64,000 nt of DNA from Gammaproteobacteria bacterium (GCA_028824555.1 JAPPDJ010000172.1:1-64000), one strand, 5' to 3'; numbered from the stretch's first letter, positions 35,440 through 45,536 are shown. Notes: generated from the letters alone by a model not told the origin. Translations and numbers: made by a program.

Positions 35440-36900
35440 TCAGAAACCCGGCAGCGGCATCTCCTCGCTGTCGTTCGGCCATGCCCCTTGGAAAGCCGGC
35501 GCCGGCGTTTCTGTTCGTACGTGCTCCAGCCAGAACACGCCGTCGAAAGGGGCGCTGTTGCCGCGGGTGCCGAGGAAGTCGATGTCGCCGTCGCCGTCAA
35601 GGTCCCGGGGGATCAGCTTGTCGAACATGCCGCGCTTGCGGCGGGAGATGTCGTGGCGGGTCCAGCCTTCGTCCGACCCATTTGCCGTCCCTGGCGCCGC
35701 GTTGCCCGGGTTTTGGAACCAGCCGAGGCGCCCGAGCGAGTCCGCTGGCGTCACGTCGCCGTCCTCACTGCGGGGGCCCAAGCTGTAGCTCCCCGCCATC
35801 ACGTCTAGCTCGCCATCGCCGTTGATGTCGGCGAGCGCGAATCCGGTCACGCTGTCTGGGGCGAAGGTGCCGATCCTGTGGAATCGCCAAGCACCCCATT
35901 TCCCGTCTCGCTTTGGTGGCTGCTCGAACCAGGCGAGTCCGGGCGGGCTGCCCGCCATGCCAAATGCCGTCACGATGTCCAGCCGGCCGTCGTGGTTGAG
36001 GTCCGCAAAGTCGAGGTTGAAGGCACTCGCCTCGGCGCCGTCGGTCAGCCCAATCGGATGTTCCACAAACTGGAACTCACTCGCGTCGGTTACGTTCTCG
36101 AACACGACCATGCGCCGTTCGCCGCGACTCCCGGCGACGATGTCGAGATCGCCATCGGCGTCCAAGTCCACTGGACGTGCGTTCTGCGGAATGCTGAACG
36201 TGCCGAGTTCCACCTCACGCCAACCGGCGGCCGACAATGGATCGCCCACCACCTCGAACAGCGACACAGGCGTTTTGCGCGCGTAGTCGCCTTCACTTGG
36301 GTTCTGCGCCCCCTTGTTCGCCGCCGAGATCTCAACCCTGCCATCGCCGTCGAAGTCGGCGAGAAACACGCGCAGCCAAGAACCCCGCCCCAACGTGCCC
36401 GGCAGGATCAGGTGCGGCCAAGCACCCTGTCGCGCTCCCGCACCGGGGTTCTGGAAATAGGCGAGATGTGCCAGCTCCGACGCCACCACCACGTCGGGCA
36501 GCCCATCGCCGTTCACGTCGCCAATGGCAGCATCCTCGGGCGCCGCGGCAAGCACTCCCTCGGCCAACGTCACGTTGTGCCACTCACCTGGATTGGCACT
36601 GCCGAAGGCGATGCGGACATGCCCGTCTGGCTGGCCGTCGTAGCTGGTGTCCGACTCGTGTACCGAGACGATGTCCTCATGGCCGTCCCCATCGAGATCA
36701 GCCAGCACCAGTCCGTCGCTGCCACTGATCGGCGCGCCCCGCTCGGCATCGTCGATGCGGTGCTCGCGCCAACTGATGGTCAGCTCGCCAACACGAGCGC
36801 GCGACAGGGCATCGCCGACCGGAGTCGCAGCCGCCGCACAAGGCAGGGCCGACCACCACAGCACGGGCAACCAGCACGCCGCGATTCTTCTTCTGCTCAC
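35440..36900 (-). CDS. Exported FG-GAP/VCBS repeat protein
   Basis: 486 residues, predicted beta-propeller. Seven calcium-binding Asp-box repeats are visible, for instance LADLDGDGHEDIVSV, IGDVNGDGLPDVVVA, LADFDGDGRVE, VDLDADGDLDIVAG, FADLNHDGRLDIV, LADINGDGELDV and RDLDGDGDIDF. GTG 36900 starts a signal peptide (RRRIAACWLPVLWWSALPCAAA); the track start 37164 is too long. Role unknown; such propellers serve in adhesion or as extracellular enzymes. Divergent from kdsD. Confidence 0.82.
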   Translation of the reverse strand: MSRRRIAACWLPVLWWSALPCAAAATPVGDALSRARVGELTISWREHRIDDAERGAPISGSDGLVLADLDGDGHEDIVSVHESDTSYDGQPDGHVRIAFGSANPGEWHNVTLAEGVLAAAPEDAAIGDVNGDGLPDVVVASELAHLAYFQNPGAGARQGAWPHLILPGTLGRGSWLRVFLADFDGDGRVEISAANKGAQNPSEGDYARKTPVSLFEVVGDPLSAAGWREVELGTFSIPQNARPVDLDADGDLDIVAGSRGERRMVVFENVTDASEFQFVEHPIGLTDGAEASAFNLDFADLNHDGRLDIVTAFGMAGSPPGLAWFEQPPKRDGKWGAWRFHRIGTFAPDSVTGFALADINGDGELDVMAGSYSLGPRSEDGDVTPADSLGRLGWFQNPGNAAPGTANGSDEGWTRHDISRRKRGMFDKLIPRDLDGDGDIDFLGTRGNSAPFDGVFWLEHVRTETPAPAFQGAWPNDSEEMPLPGF

Positions 36901-37079
36901 AACCCCTGACCCCCGACCAATCCTCGAACCACCACGCGCCTTCCAAGGAAAGCCATCCCGCCTTCCCACCGAAGGCCGCCTAATCCGAAAGCCGCAAAGC
37001 AAGCGACCCGGCAAGGCTACACCCACACCGACGCATCGCCTGCGCCATAATCGCCCCACCTCGCCACCGAAGCCGCTCA

Positions 37080-38075
37080 ATGACCGACCTGCTCTCACGC
37101 GCGCGCGCCATGCTGGCGCAATCGGCGGCAGCCGTTGAGGCCGTGTCGGGCCTGCTCGACGCACGGCTGGCGCAAGCCGTGCAGGTGATTGCCGGGCTCG
37201 AATCCATCCTCATCGTCACCGGCCTCGGCAAGAGCGGCCTGGTGGCGCAGAAAGCTGCGGCGACGCTGTCGAGTACCGGCACGCAGACCGCCTTCGTGCA
37301 TCCGGTGGAAGCACTGCACGGCGACCTCGGCATTGTTCAGCCCGGTTCCGCCATGCTGGCGCTCTCCAAAAGCGGCGGTAACGAGGAAACCATCGAGTTC
37401 GCCCGCCAGTTCCGCTTGGTGACCCAGGGCAAGGTCATCTCGGTGACCGAGCCCGCCTCACGCCTCGCCTCCGTGGCAGACATTCCGCTTGCCATCCCCG
37501 TGCTGCCCGAGATCGATCGGTTCAACCTCGCGCCCACCACCAGCACGCTGACGACGATGGCGGTGTGCGACATGCTGGCGATTCTGGTGCAACAGGAGAA
37601 GGGCCTCACCGACCACGACTTTGCCCGCTTCCACCCGAGTGGCACGCTCGGTCGGCGGCTGCTGCTGGAAGTGAAAGACTTGATGATCCAAGGCGATGCC
37701 CTGCCCATCGCCCAAGGCAGCATTCGCTTTGCCGACCTCGTCTACGAAATCTCCTCCAAGGGCATCGGCATGGCCATCATCGTGAACGACGACGGCGGCC
37801 ATGTCGGCGTGGTGACGGACGCGGACATCCGCCGCCTGCTCCTGCGCGGAGAAGACGTACGTGCACTTTCCGCCGCCCAGTGCTTCCACCGCAGCCGCCG
37901 CGGCGCCGAGAGCAACGCCCCAACCGACGTACACGGCGCCATCGTTACCGACGCCAAGGCCATAGATTGCCTGCGCCAAATGCGCGAGAGCCGCATCACG
38001 GAACTGGTCGTGCTGGAAGGCACCCGCCCGGTAGGCGTCGTGCGCCTGCAAGACTTGATCGAAGCCGGGATTTAA
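37080..38075 (+). CDS. kdsD: D-arabinose-5-phosphate isomerase (KdsD/KpsF family)
   Basis: 331 residues; interconverts ribulose-5-P and arabinose-5-P for KDO, the lipopolysaccharide inner-core sugar. SIS domain (~1-190) with VTGLGKSGLVAQKAAATLSS, ALSKSGGNEET and FHPSGTLGRRLL; two CBS domains follow (VVTDADIRRLL, VVRLQDLIEAG). Usual length. In other proteobacteria kdsD sits in the kdsC-lptA cluster; here it is alone. Confidence 0.92.
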   Translation: MTDLLSRARAMLAQSAAAVEAVSGLLDARLAQAVQVIAGLESILIVTGLGKSGLVAQKAAATLSSTGTQTAFVHPVEALHGDLGIVQPGSAMLALSKSGGNEETIEFARQFRLVTQGKVISVTEPASRLASVADIPLAIPVLPEIDRFNLAPTTSTLTTMAVCDMLAILVQQEKGLTDHDFARFHPSGTLGRRLLLEVKDLMIQGDALPIAQGSIRFADLVYEISSKGIGMAIIVNDDGGHVGVVTDADIRRLLLRGEDVRALSAAQCFHRSRRGAESNAPTDVHGAIVTDAKAIDCLRQMRESRITELVVLEGTRPVGVVRLQDLIEAGI

Positions 38076-38100
38076 GGGGATGTCTTGAGCGCCCGAGGAC

Positions 38101-39087
38101 CTATCCGCTGGGCGGATGAAGGTGGCAGGCAACCTGGCCGGTCGGTGGTTCGCCGTGCAGCACTGGCACCTCTTGGCTGCAAACTTCCATCGCCTCTGGG
38201 CATCTTGGGTGGAAGCGGCAGCCCGTTGGGGGGTTGCGGACGCTCGGAACTTCGCCGGCGATCAGGTTTTCCGGGCGGCGGGACTCCAACTCTGGGTCTG
38301 GCAGGGGGACGGCGTTCAGGAGCGCTTGGGTGTACGGGTGGCGGGGGTTCTTGAACAGCGTATCGCGGTCGGCGACTTCGACGATTCTGCCGAGGTACAT
38401 GACGCCGATGCGGTCGCTGATGTGGCGCACCACGGAAAGGTCGTGGGCGATGAAAAGGTAGGTGAGGCGCAACCGTTCTTGTAGCTCCACCAGCAAGTTG
38501 ATGACTTGCGCCTGGATGGAGACGTCGAGTGCGGAAACGGGTTCGTCGCAGATCACCAGGCTCGGCTCCAGCGCCAGTGCCCGGGCGATGCCGATGCGCT
38601 GGCGCTGGCCGCCGGAGAACTCGTGCGGATAGCGGTCTGCCATGTCCGGCAAGAGGCCAACCAAGTCCATCAGTTCCGAGATGCGAGCGCGCCAGGCGCT
38701 GCGATCCTTGGCGAGGCCGTGCACCGCTAGCGGCTCGCCAATGATGTCCTGCACCTTCATTCTCGGGTTTAGGGCACCGAATGGGTCCTGATAGACCATT
38801 TGCATCCGCCGCCGGATGGAACGCATGCTGGCCCTGGTGTGGCCGGTGACATCCTCCCCCTCGAAGACGATCCGCCCCGCCGTCGGTTCGATCATCCGCA
38901 AGACGGCTAGCGCCGTGGTGGACTTGCCGCAGCCACTCTCGCCGACAAGGCCAAAGGTTTCGCCGCGGCGCAGCTCGAACGACACCCCGTCCACCGCCTT
39001 TACCGAACCCACCTCGCGCTGCAAGAGCCCCTCGCGCACCGGGAAATGCACCTTGAGGTCCTGTACCTGCAACAGTGCGTCGGTCAT
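38101..39087 (-). CDS. Dipeptide/oligopeptide ABC transporter ATP-binding protein (DppF/OppF)
   Basis: 328 residues: Walker [23 protein letters not shown], signature [10 protein letters not shown], Walker [13 protein letters not shown], and the Cys-bearing C-terminal oligopeptide-transporter segment [17 protein letters not shown] 39087 chosen; the track extension runs into the family A repeat. Last gene of the B-C-A-D-F operon, separated from DppD by that repeat. Confidence 0.93.
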   Translation of the reverse strand: MTDALLQVQDLKVHFPVREGLLQREVGSVKAVDGVSFELRRGETFGLVGESGCGKSTTALAVLRMIEPTAGRIVFEGEDVTGHTRASMRSIRRRMQMVYQDPFGALNPRMKVQDIIGEPLAVHGLAKDRSAWRARISELMDLVGLLPDMADRYPHEFSGGQRQRIGIARALALEPSLVICDEPVSALDVSIQAQVINLLVELQERLRLTYLFIAHDLSVVRHISDRIGVMYLGRIVEVADRDTLFKNPRHPYTQALLNAVPLPDPELESRRPENLIAGEVPSVRNPPTGCRFHPRCPEAMEVCSQEVPVLHGEPPTGQVACHLHPPSG

Positions 39088-39163
39088 GGTCCGCTTCTCA
39101 TGCGAGTTTCCAGCTCGCCGAGGACGCCGCGCCGCAGACGCGCAAAGGAACAGGTCTGTAGGG

Positions 39164-39282
39164 GCCCTCGGAGGGAAGGCATCCTGCCTTCCCCAAGCGC
39201 CGATAGGCGCTTTCCGTCTGCCACCGTGATGCAAGTGCGCTGGCGCGCTTCGGAAGGCAGAATGCCTTCCCTCCGAGGCCCC
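39164..39282. repeat. Dispersed palindromic repeat, family A, copy 2
   Basis: GGAGGGAAGGCATCCTGCCT and GGCAGAATGCCTTCCCTCCG, inverted ends about 120 bp apart, inside the operon between the D and F ATPase genes. Its middle also contains a CGCCGATAGGCGCT hairpin, similar to the middle of copy 3. Confidence 0.85.
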
Positions 39283-39307
39283 CGCTTCGAGTCGAATCGT
39301 CCAAGCA

Positions 39308-40348
39308 TCAACGTGTTACTGCGTTTTGTTCCATGCGTGGGGAAGCCCCTTGCGCGCCCCCGCTCGGAGGGCGGAAGTGGCAGGCGCTGAACCGGCCCGC
39401 TTCCGTCTCCTCTAGCGGCGGCGGCTGGCCGCAGCGCTCGAATGCGTGCGGGCAGCGCGGCGCAAAGGCGCAGCCTTCGGGCAAGGCTGCGAGATCGGGT
39501 GGCTGGCCCGGAATGGTGGCGAGTCGGCGAGAACCCTCGACATCGCCATCGAGCGTGGGGATAGACGCCATCAAGCCTGCGGTGTAGGGATGCCTCGGAT
39601 CGGCATAGAGCGCCCGTGCGGTGGCAGTCTCCACCACGCGTCCGGCATACATCACCGCTACCCGATCCGCATACCGCGCCACCACCCCAAGATCGTGCGT
39701 GATGAGGATGAGCGCCGAGTTGGCCTCCCGCGTGAGTTCCTTGAGGAGCGCGAGGATCTGCGCCTGCACCGTCACATCCAAGGCCGTCGTCGGCTCGTCG
39801 GCGATGATGAGGCGCGGGCGGCAGGCGAGGGCCATGGCGATCATCGCCCGCTGTCGCATCCCGCCGGAGAAATGGTGCGGATAGTCCTTGAGCCGTCCGC
39901 TGGCGTCGGGAATCCGCACCCGCCGCAAAAGCTCCGCAGCGCGTTCATAGGCCTGCTTCCAGACCGACCCGCGATGCAGGCGAATCGGTTCCCCCACCTG
40001 CTTGCCGATGGTGAGCACGGGATTCAGCGACGACATGGGTTCCTGGAAGATCATGGCGATGCGGTCGCCGCGGATGGCGCGCATGGTCGCCTCGTCGTGG
40101 CGCAGCAAGTCCTCGCCATCGAAAAGGATGCGCCCGCCGTCGATGCTCCCCGCGGTGTCAATCAGCCGCAGGATGGAAAGCGCGGTCACGCTTTTGCCGG
40201 AACCGCTTTCGCCAACGATCGCCAGTGTCTCGCCGGACTCCACATGCAGCGAAACCCGGTCCACGGCGCGCACGAGTCCCCGATCGGTGCGAAAGGACAC
40301 GGAGAGGTCCTGCACGTCCAGCAGGGGAGCGCTGCCTGCGGCTGTCAC
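39308..40348 (-). CDS. Dipeptide/oligopeptide ABC transporter ATP-binding protein (DppD/OppD)
   Basis: 346 residues: Walker [10 protein letters not shown], signature [10 protein letters not shown], Walker [13 protein letters not shown], Cys-rich [14 protein letters not shown]. The final ~20 residues ([17 protein letters not shown]) are encoded by a family D-like repeat, beyond the normal end of the protein. GTG 40348 overlaps the stop of the binding-protein gene (GTGA). Confidence 0.93.
   Translation of the reverse strand: MTAAGSAPLLDVQDLSVSFRTDRGLVRAVDRVSLHVESGETLAIVGESGSGKSVTALSILRLIDTAGSIDGGRILFDGEDLLRHDEATMRAIRGDRIAMIFQEPMSSLNPVLTIGKQVGEPIRLHRGSVWKQAYERAAELLRRVRIPDASGRLKDYPHHFSGGMRQRAMIAMALACRPRLIIADEPTTALDVTVQAQILALLKELTREANSALILITHDLGVVARYADRVAVMYAGRVVETATARALYADPRHPYTAGLMASIPTLDGDVEGSRRLATIPGQPPDLAALPEGCAFAPRCPHAFERCGQPPPLEETEAGRFSACHFRPPSGGAQGASPRMEQNAVTR
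39327..39373. repeat. Family D-like repeat at the 3' end of the DppD gene
   Basis: On the minus strand GGGGGCGCGCAAGGGGCTTC followed by CCCACGCATGGAAC aligns with the family D unit (GGGGGAGCGCGAGGGGCCTCCCC...). Orientation relative to its gene matches the other copies but a different frame is read (GASPR). Confidence 0.55.
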
Positions 40349-42021
40349 TCGAACCCCATTTCGCGCTTCATTTCGTGGTCGATCCAGATGCGTGCGTAGA
40401 TCGGTCCCGGCCGCACGGCGCCGGCGCGAAGCTCGCCGCCGTAGTTCTTCACCCACGGCCACCAAGCGATGTAGTTGTAGTTGGTCGGCAGCCAGATGGA
40501 CGGCGCCTCTTCGAGCAGCTTCAAGGTCAAAGCCCGCGTCTGTTCAATGCGCGAGGCTTCGTCGCGGGTCTGCATCAGCCGGTCGATGGCGGCGTCGAAA
40601 TCGGCATCCGCGTAGAGTGCGGGATTCCACTTGTGGCCGCGGATGAACTTGCGGATCGACGTGGTCGGGTTGGTGTGCCCGTTGTTCATGAAATAGCCGG
40701 GGCCGTGGGTCAGCGTCGTCATGCGCGACAGGAACGAGGCGTATTCCATCGGCTCGATTTCCATGCGCACGCCGACCTTGGCGAGGTAGTCGTCGAGCAG
40801 CGGAATCAGGTCCATGTTGGCTGGCGAGCAAGTGCATACCTGCACCTTGAAGGAGAAGCCCTCGGGCACGCCAGCCTCGTCGAGGAGTTCCCGGGCGCGC
40901 TCAGGGCGATACTCGAATAGCTCCTGCACCGACTCGGGCATCTCCTCCAGGGGCTGGAAGTAGCCGCCGAATTCGGGATGCTGCGGATAGGCCATCAGTT
41001 CCGCGTGGCCGCCGTAGAACAGATCCACGATTTCCCGCTGGTTTACGGCCATGTTCAGCGCCCGGCGCACGCGAATGTCGTCGAACGGCGGGCGATCCAT
41101 GCGCAAGGCGACGAAGTTGCCGGTGGTCGCGAGCCAGCGCGCCCACTTGAGTTCCGGCGTCGTCTCCTTGAGGTGGTCCACGGCGATCCAGCGGATGGAC
41201 TCGAGAATGTCGATCTTGGCGGTGCGGATGGCGGTTAGGAAAGTGGCCTCATCCTTGATGATGCGATACTTCACCTCGTCCACGAACGGGATGGGGTACC
41301 GCTCCTCGCCGATGGGTTCCGCGTCCCAGTACTCCGGGTTCTTCGAGTAGTGCTGGACGTGGCCCTGTACATAGTTGGTGAGGGTGAAGGGGCCGGTCCC
41401 CACCACGTTGCGCCAGTCTTTGGCGTTGACGTCCGCGAGTTCTCGCGGCGAGATGGACGACTGATAGCCGTAGCCGAACCGGTAGGGCCATTCGGCGTTG
41501 TACTGGTTGAAGTGGAACACCACCGTGTAGTCGTCCCGCGCTTCCACGGAGTCGATGTAACCCCAGTAATCCGCCTGTGCCTTTTTCGGGCTGTTGTCCA
41601 CCAGGTTGAAGGTGAACACCACATCGTGCGCCGTGAGGTCGCGCGGCTCCATCATCCCCGGCTTGCCGGTGAATCGGGCACCGCGCCGCAGATTCACCAC
41701 TAGGGTGCGGTCGTCTTCCCAGCCCCAGCTCTCGGCCAGTTCCCCGCGCAATACCTCGGTGGGGAGATAAGCCTCGGCGTGGAAGGTGTAATGGCCGCCC
41801 TTGCGGATGCTCTTTTCGAGATTGCCGGAGAAGAGCTGCTCGCGGATCATTCCGTAGTCGTGGTTGGCCTTCCACGTCCAGTCGATGGGGTCCCAAGACA
41901 GCGCCGACAGGGTGACAACCACCGTCCCGACGTTGAGCGTGCCGCCATACTGTGGCGTCTCGGCAACGCTTGCCGGCGCAAGCGCCATCAGAAAGGCGAA
42001 CGCGACCCCACGAGCCCTCAT
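40345..42021 (-). CDS. Peptide/solute-binding protein of ABC transporter (SBP family 5)
   Basis: 558 residues, periplasmic. Signal peptide (GVAFAFLMALAPASVAET), then the DppA/OppA-type fold: YGGTLNVG at the N-terminus, LAESWGWEDDRTLVVNLR, DVVFTFN and RRALNMAVNQREIV. ATG 42021 overlaps the DppC stop (ATGA), so it is translated from within the transporter operon, between permeases and ATPases. Confidence 0.92.
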   Translation of the reverse strand: MRARGVAFAFLMALAPASVAETPQYGGTLNVGTVVVTLSALSWDPIDWTWKANHDYGMIREQLFSGNLEKSIRKGGHYTFHAEAYLPTEVLRGELAESWGWEDDRTLVVNLRRGARFTGKPGMMEPRDLTAHDVVFTFNLVDNSPKKAQADYWGYIDSVEARDDYTVVFHFNQYNAEWPYRFGYGYQSSISPRELADVNAKDWRNVVGTGPFTLTNYVQGHVQHYSKNPEYWDAEPIGEERYPIPFVDEVKYRIIKDEATFLTAIRTAKIDILESIRWIAVDHLKETTPELKWARWLATTGNFVALRMDRPPFDDIRVRRALNMAVNQREIVDLFYGGHAELMAYPQHPEFGGYFQPLEEMPESVQELFEYRPERARELLDEAGVPEGFSFKVQVCTCSPANMDLIPLLDDYLAKVGVRMEIEPMEYASFLSRMTTLTHGPGYFMNNGHTNPTTSIRKFIRGHKWNPALYADADFDAAIDRLMQTRDEASRIEQTRALTLKLLEEAPSIWLPTNYNYIAWWPWVKNYGGELRAGAVRPGPIYARIWIDHEMKREMGFE

Positions 42022-42923
42022 CGACTGCCCCTCATGCGCGGGTCGAGCAAGTCCCGCAACGCATCGCCATAGACGTTGATGGCGTAGACGACGATGGTCA
42101 GGCAAAGCCCTGGCGCCAGCGCCAGCCAAGGGCCGAGGTACATGTATGTTCGTCCGGTGCCGCTCAGCATCGCGCCCCAGGTCGGCTCCGGCGGCGGTAC
42201 GCCAAGGCCCAGAAACGACAGCCCAGCCTCGGTCAGAATCACCGCGCCAATGCGTGTGGTGAACAGCACAATCAGCACCGGCATCACGTTCGGCACGATG
42301 TGACGCGCAAGGATGTGCAGCGTGCGGGCACCGATGGACTGCGCCGCGTGCGTGTACATGCTTTCCTTTACCGTCACTACGGCGCCGCGCACGATGCGCG
42401 AGCCGGCGATGCCGTAGAGGAGGCCCAGCACGATCACGATTTGCGGTATCCCGGGCCCCACCACCGAGATGATGACGATCAGCAGCACGAGGTCGGGGAA
42501 CGTCATCCACGCATCGACGCCGCGTTGCAGGATCATGTCGGTCTTGCCGCCGAGATAGCCCGACAGCACGCCGATCACGAGCGACACCAACGTGCCGATG
42601 CCGGCAGCCAGAAAGCTCACGATCATGGAGAGCTTGGCGCCGATGAGAATTCGCGAGAGCACGTCGCGGCCAAGGTGGTCGGTGCCGAGGGGATGCGCCA
42701 GCGACGGCGCTTCAAGCCGCACCTCGAGATTAGTCTCGTTCATGCCATAGGGCGCGAGGAAGTCGGCAAAGATGCCGCAGAACAGGAACACGAGGAAGAT
42801 CGCCCCGCCGGCGGCGCCGAGCGGTTTCTCGCGCACCAACCGCCGCACGAACGCAAACAGCCGGCCTACAGCGCCTTGGGGCACCAAGGGCTGCGGCACG
42901 GGGCTCAGCACGGCTTCGGTCAC
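42018..42923 (-). CDS. Peptide ABC transporter permease (DppC)
   Basis: 301 residues; N-terminal OppC helix (LGAAGGAIFLVFLFCGIFAD), TDHLGRDVLSRILIG, then the binding-protein-dependent permease domain with EAA-like loop ARTLHILARHIVPNVMP. GTG 42923 overlaps the DppB stop (GTGA). Confidence 0.93.
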   Translation of the reverse strand: MTEAVLSPVPQPLVPQGAVGRLFAFVRRLVREKPLGAAGGAIFLVFLFCGIFADFLAPYGMNETNLEVRLEAPSLAHPLGTDHLGRDVLSRILIGAKLSMIVSFLAAGIGTLVSLVIGVLSGYLGGKTDMILQRGVDAWMTFPDLVLLIVIISVVGPGIPQIVIVLGLLYGIAGSRIVRGAVVTVKESMYTHAAQSIGARTLHILARHIVPNVMPVLIVLFTTRIGAVILTEAGLSFLGLGVPPPEPTWGAMLSGTGRTYMYLGPWLALAPGLCLTIVVYAINVYGDALRDLLDPRMRGSR

Positions 42924-43870
42924 TCGTGACGCACCTTGGGATCGAGCCAGCCGTAGCTCACGTCCACCAAGAGGTTGATGAGCAGCACGCCCACGCCGAC
43001 GACAAGAAAAACGCCCGATATCACCGGATAGTCGCGCTGGAACACGGCTTCGAGCAAGAGCAGCCCCACCCCGGGCACCACGAAAATCTGCTCGAAAATC
43101 ACCGCGCCGCCGATCAGAAGCGGCGCTTGCAGCCCGATCAGGGTCACCACCGGGATCAGTCCGTTGCGCAAAGCATGGCGGGCTATGAGCAGCCATTCGC
43201 CGACACCCTTCGCCCGCGCCGTGCGGATGTAGTCCTGGCGCAACACCTCCAGCATCATCGTCCGTGTCATGCGCATGGTGACGGCCGACATGGAGAGCCC
43301 GAGCAGAATGGCCGGCACGATCATGTGCGCGAGATTGGCGAGCGGATCGGTGAAGAACGGCGTGTACTCAAGCTCCGGCGCCCAGCGCCACCACACGGAC
43401 GGAAACACCATCACCAGCGTACCGAGCCAGAACCCCGGCACGGCCAGCATCAGGAGCGAAAACGAGCGCGCGATGTAGTCCCCGGCGGTGTCCTGTCGAA
43501 TCGCGGAATAGACGCCAATGGGCAAGGCCACGGTGAGCGCGACAATCAATGAGAGGAAGCCGAGCTCGAAGGTGATGGGCAACGTCGCCTTGAGCTGTTC
43601 GGTAACCGGCACGTTCTGCCACAGCGACGTGCCAAGATCGCCCGTGAGCACGCCGCCAATCCAGCGGAAATACTGCACATACACCGGCTGGTCCAGCCCC
43701 AGAGCCGCCTCGATGCGGGCGCGATCCTGCCCCGTGGTGATGTCGTTCTGCGCCAGCATGAGGTCGATGACGTCGCCCGGAATGAGGCGCATCGAGATGA
43801 AGACGATGAGGCTCGCAAAGAACAGCGTCGGCACCAGCGCCAACAGGCGGCGAGCGAGATAGGCGTACAC
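42920..43870 (-). CDS. Peptide ABC transporter permease (DppB)
   Basis: 316 residues; begins YLARRLLALVPTLF like DppB, with FISMRLIPGDV, then GDLGTSLW and the EAA loop ARAKGVGEWLLIARHALRN. The track's TTG 43909 lies in a family C hairpin; GTG 43870 just after that repeat is the more likely start. First gene of a five-gene operon. Confidence 0.91.
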   Translation of the reverse strand: MYAYLARRLLALVPTLFFASLIVFISMRLIPGDVIDLMLAQNDITTGQDRARIEAALGLDQPVYVQYFRWIGGVLTGDLGTSLWQNVPVTEQLKATLPITFELGFLSLIVALTVALPIGVYSAIRQDTAGDYIARSFSLLMLAVPGFWLGTLVMVFPSVWWRWAPELEYTPFFTDPLANLAHMIVPAILLGLSMSAVTMRMTRTMMLEVLRQDYIRTARAKGVGEWLLIARHALRNGLIPVVTLIGLQAPLLIGGAVIFEQIFVVPGVGLLLLEAVFQRDYPVISGVFLVVGVGVLLINLLVDVSYGWLDPKVRHE

Positions 43871-43920
43871 GCGCGTCCTAGCGGACGCGTCGGCAGTTGC
43901 CTTCGGCAACTGCTGCGCGC
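43871..43920. repeat. Dispersed repeat, family C, copy 4
   Basis: CCTAGCGGACGCGTCGGCAG then GTTGCCTTCGGCAACTGCTG, a tight hairpin (GCAGTTGCC-TTC-GGCAACTGC). It lies right at the 5' end of the peptide transporter operon. Confidence 0.65.
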
Positions 43921-43994
43921 TGTTGGTTGTCGGAATGCCAGGCCCCGACCTCGATCCGGATCACGACGTCACCTGTCGGACAAAGATTGAGGGG

Positions 43995-45536
43995 TCATTC
44001 GTCATGCATCAAGCGGCGCAGCCAAGGCGCCACCAGCATCACGGCAATGCCGATGCCGACGCCGGCCCAGCCAAGGGTGTTGAACACGTCCGCATACACC
44101 GGCAAGGACGCCGCCGGGTCCACCGCGGTCCCCGGCGATCCCTCCACCGAAGCGCTGCCGGCGATGATTCCGGCGATGTAGGAAGCGCCGGCACTCGACA
44201 GGAACCACACGCCCATCATCACGCCGAGTACCTCCTTGACGGTGAGTCGCGTCACCATCGAGAGGCCAACGGGCGAAAGACACAGCTCGCCGGTGGTGTG
44301 CAGCAGGTACGCGAGGGCAAGCCAGATGAGCGCCACCTGCCCCATGCCGTCGGCGAAGCTCGCGCCGACCACCAGCACCAGGAAGCCGAGTCCCGCCTGC
44401 AGCACGCCGAGGCCAAACTTCATCGGCGTGCTCGGCTCCAGCCCCCGCCGCGAAAGCAGCCGCCAAAGCACCGCGAACCCCGGCGCCAGCAGGATGATGA
44501 AGGCGGGGTTCATGAATCCCATCTGCGACGCCTGCAGCGACACCCCCGCCACGTCCCGGTCCACGTTGCGGTCGGTGAACAGCGTCATCGACGTGCCGGC
44601 CTGCTCGAACAGCGTCCAGAACACCACCGAAACACCCGTCAGCAGAATCACCACCAACAGCCGATGCTGTTCCTCGCGCGTGCATTTCGACAGCGCATAG
44701 ATGGTCACGCCCCCGACGGCAGCGACCGCGACCAAGGCCAGCAAGCCACCCACCACCGCCTGCATCTGCACCAGATACCAAACCACCACGACGCCGACGA
44801 CACCGCCGCCGTAGATGATTGCCTCGCGCGGCAGCCCCATGACCCGCTCCCGGAGCAACTCTGGTCTCGCCGGTTCGCCGGCACCGAGAAAATGCCTCTG
44901 CCCACGCAGAAACGTGAATAGCCCCGCCAACATGCCGATGCCGGCCAGGCCAAAGCCATAACGCCAGCCATAGGCCTCGCCCAGCCAGCCGCACAGCAGC
45001 ATCGCCGTGAGCGCACCGAGATTGATGCCCATGTAGAAGATCGTGAAGCCCTGATCCCGCCTGGGGTCGTGCTCTTCATAGAGCTGCCCGACGATGGTGG
45101 AGATGCTGGGCTTCAGAAACCCAACTCCCACGACGATGAACGCCAACGCCAGAAACATGATCTGCACGGCGCCGTCGTCGCGCACCACCACGCCATCCAC
45201 TACCGTCGCCGGATCGCCCTCGAAGGCCATCAGCAAGTGGCCGCAGCAAAGCAGCACCGCCCCAAACGTGACGGCACGACGAAAGCCCAGGTACCGGTCG
45301 GCGATGAAGCCCCCAAGCACCGGCATCAGATACACCATCGAGCCGTAGGCGCCAAAGGTGCCAGCCGACATCCGATCGTCGAACAGGAAATGCTTGGTGA
45401 GATAGAGCACCAGCAGCGCCCGCATCCCGTAGAAGCTGAACCGCTCCCACATCTCGGTGAAGAAGAGCACATACAACCCCCGGGGATGCCCCAACACCCC
45501 CGGCTCCGCCCGTGCGCTCTCCACCGACTCGGTCAA
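43995..45536 (-). CDS. POT/PTR family proton-coupled peptide symporter
   Basis: 513 residues, 12-14 membrane helices. The ExxERFxYYG-type motif is EMWERFSFYGMRALLVLYL and the second signature GFIADRYLGFRRAVTFGA; both mark di/tripeptide:H+ symporters. TTG start at 45536 with GGGGGCGGG upstream. It lies just upstream of the Dpp operon on the same strand, giving two peptide uptake routes side by side. Confidence 0.92.
   Translation of the reverse strand: MTESVESARAEPGVLGHPRGLYVLFFTEMWERFSFYGMRALLVLYLTKHFLFDDRMSAGTFGAYGSMVYLMPVLGGFIADRYLGFRRAVTFGAVLLCCGHLLMAFEGDPATVVDGVVVRDDGAVQIMFLALAFIVVGVGFLKPSISTIVGQLYEEHDPRRDQGFTIFYMGINLGALTAMLLCGWLGEAYGWRYGFGLAGIGMLAGLFTFLRGQRHFLGAGEPARPELLRERVMGLPREAIIYGGGVVGVVVVWYLVQMQAVVGGLLALVAVAAVGGVTIYALSKCTREEQHRLLVVILLTGVSVVFWTLFEQAGTSMTLFTDRNVDRDVAGVSLQASQMGFMNPAFIILLAPGFAVLWRLLSRRGLEPSTPMKFGLGVLQAGLGFLVLVVGASFADGMGQVALIWLALAYLLHTTGELCLSPVGLSMVTRLTVKEVLGVMMGVWFLSSAGASYIAGIIAGSASVEGSPGTAVDPAASLPVYADVFNTLGWAGVGIGIAVMLVAPWLRRLMHDE

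Noticed and set aside
39084-39311. Small ORFs with [10 protein letters not shown]-type peptides, also near 3.8 and 48.1 kb
   Set aside because: These are translations of the family A repeat in various frames, not genes.
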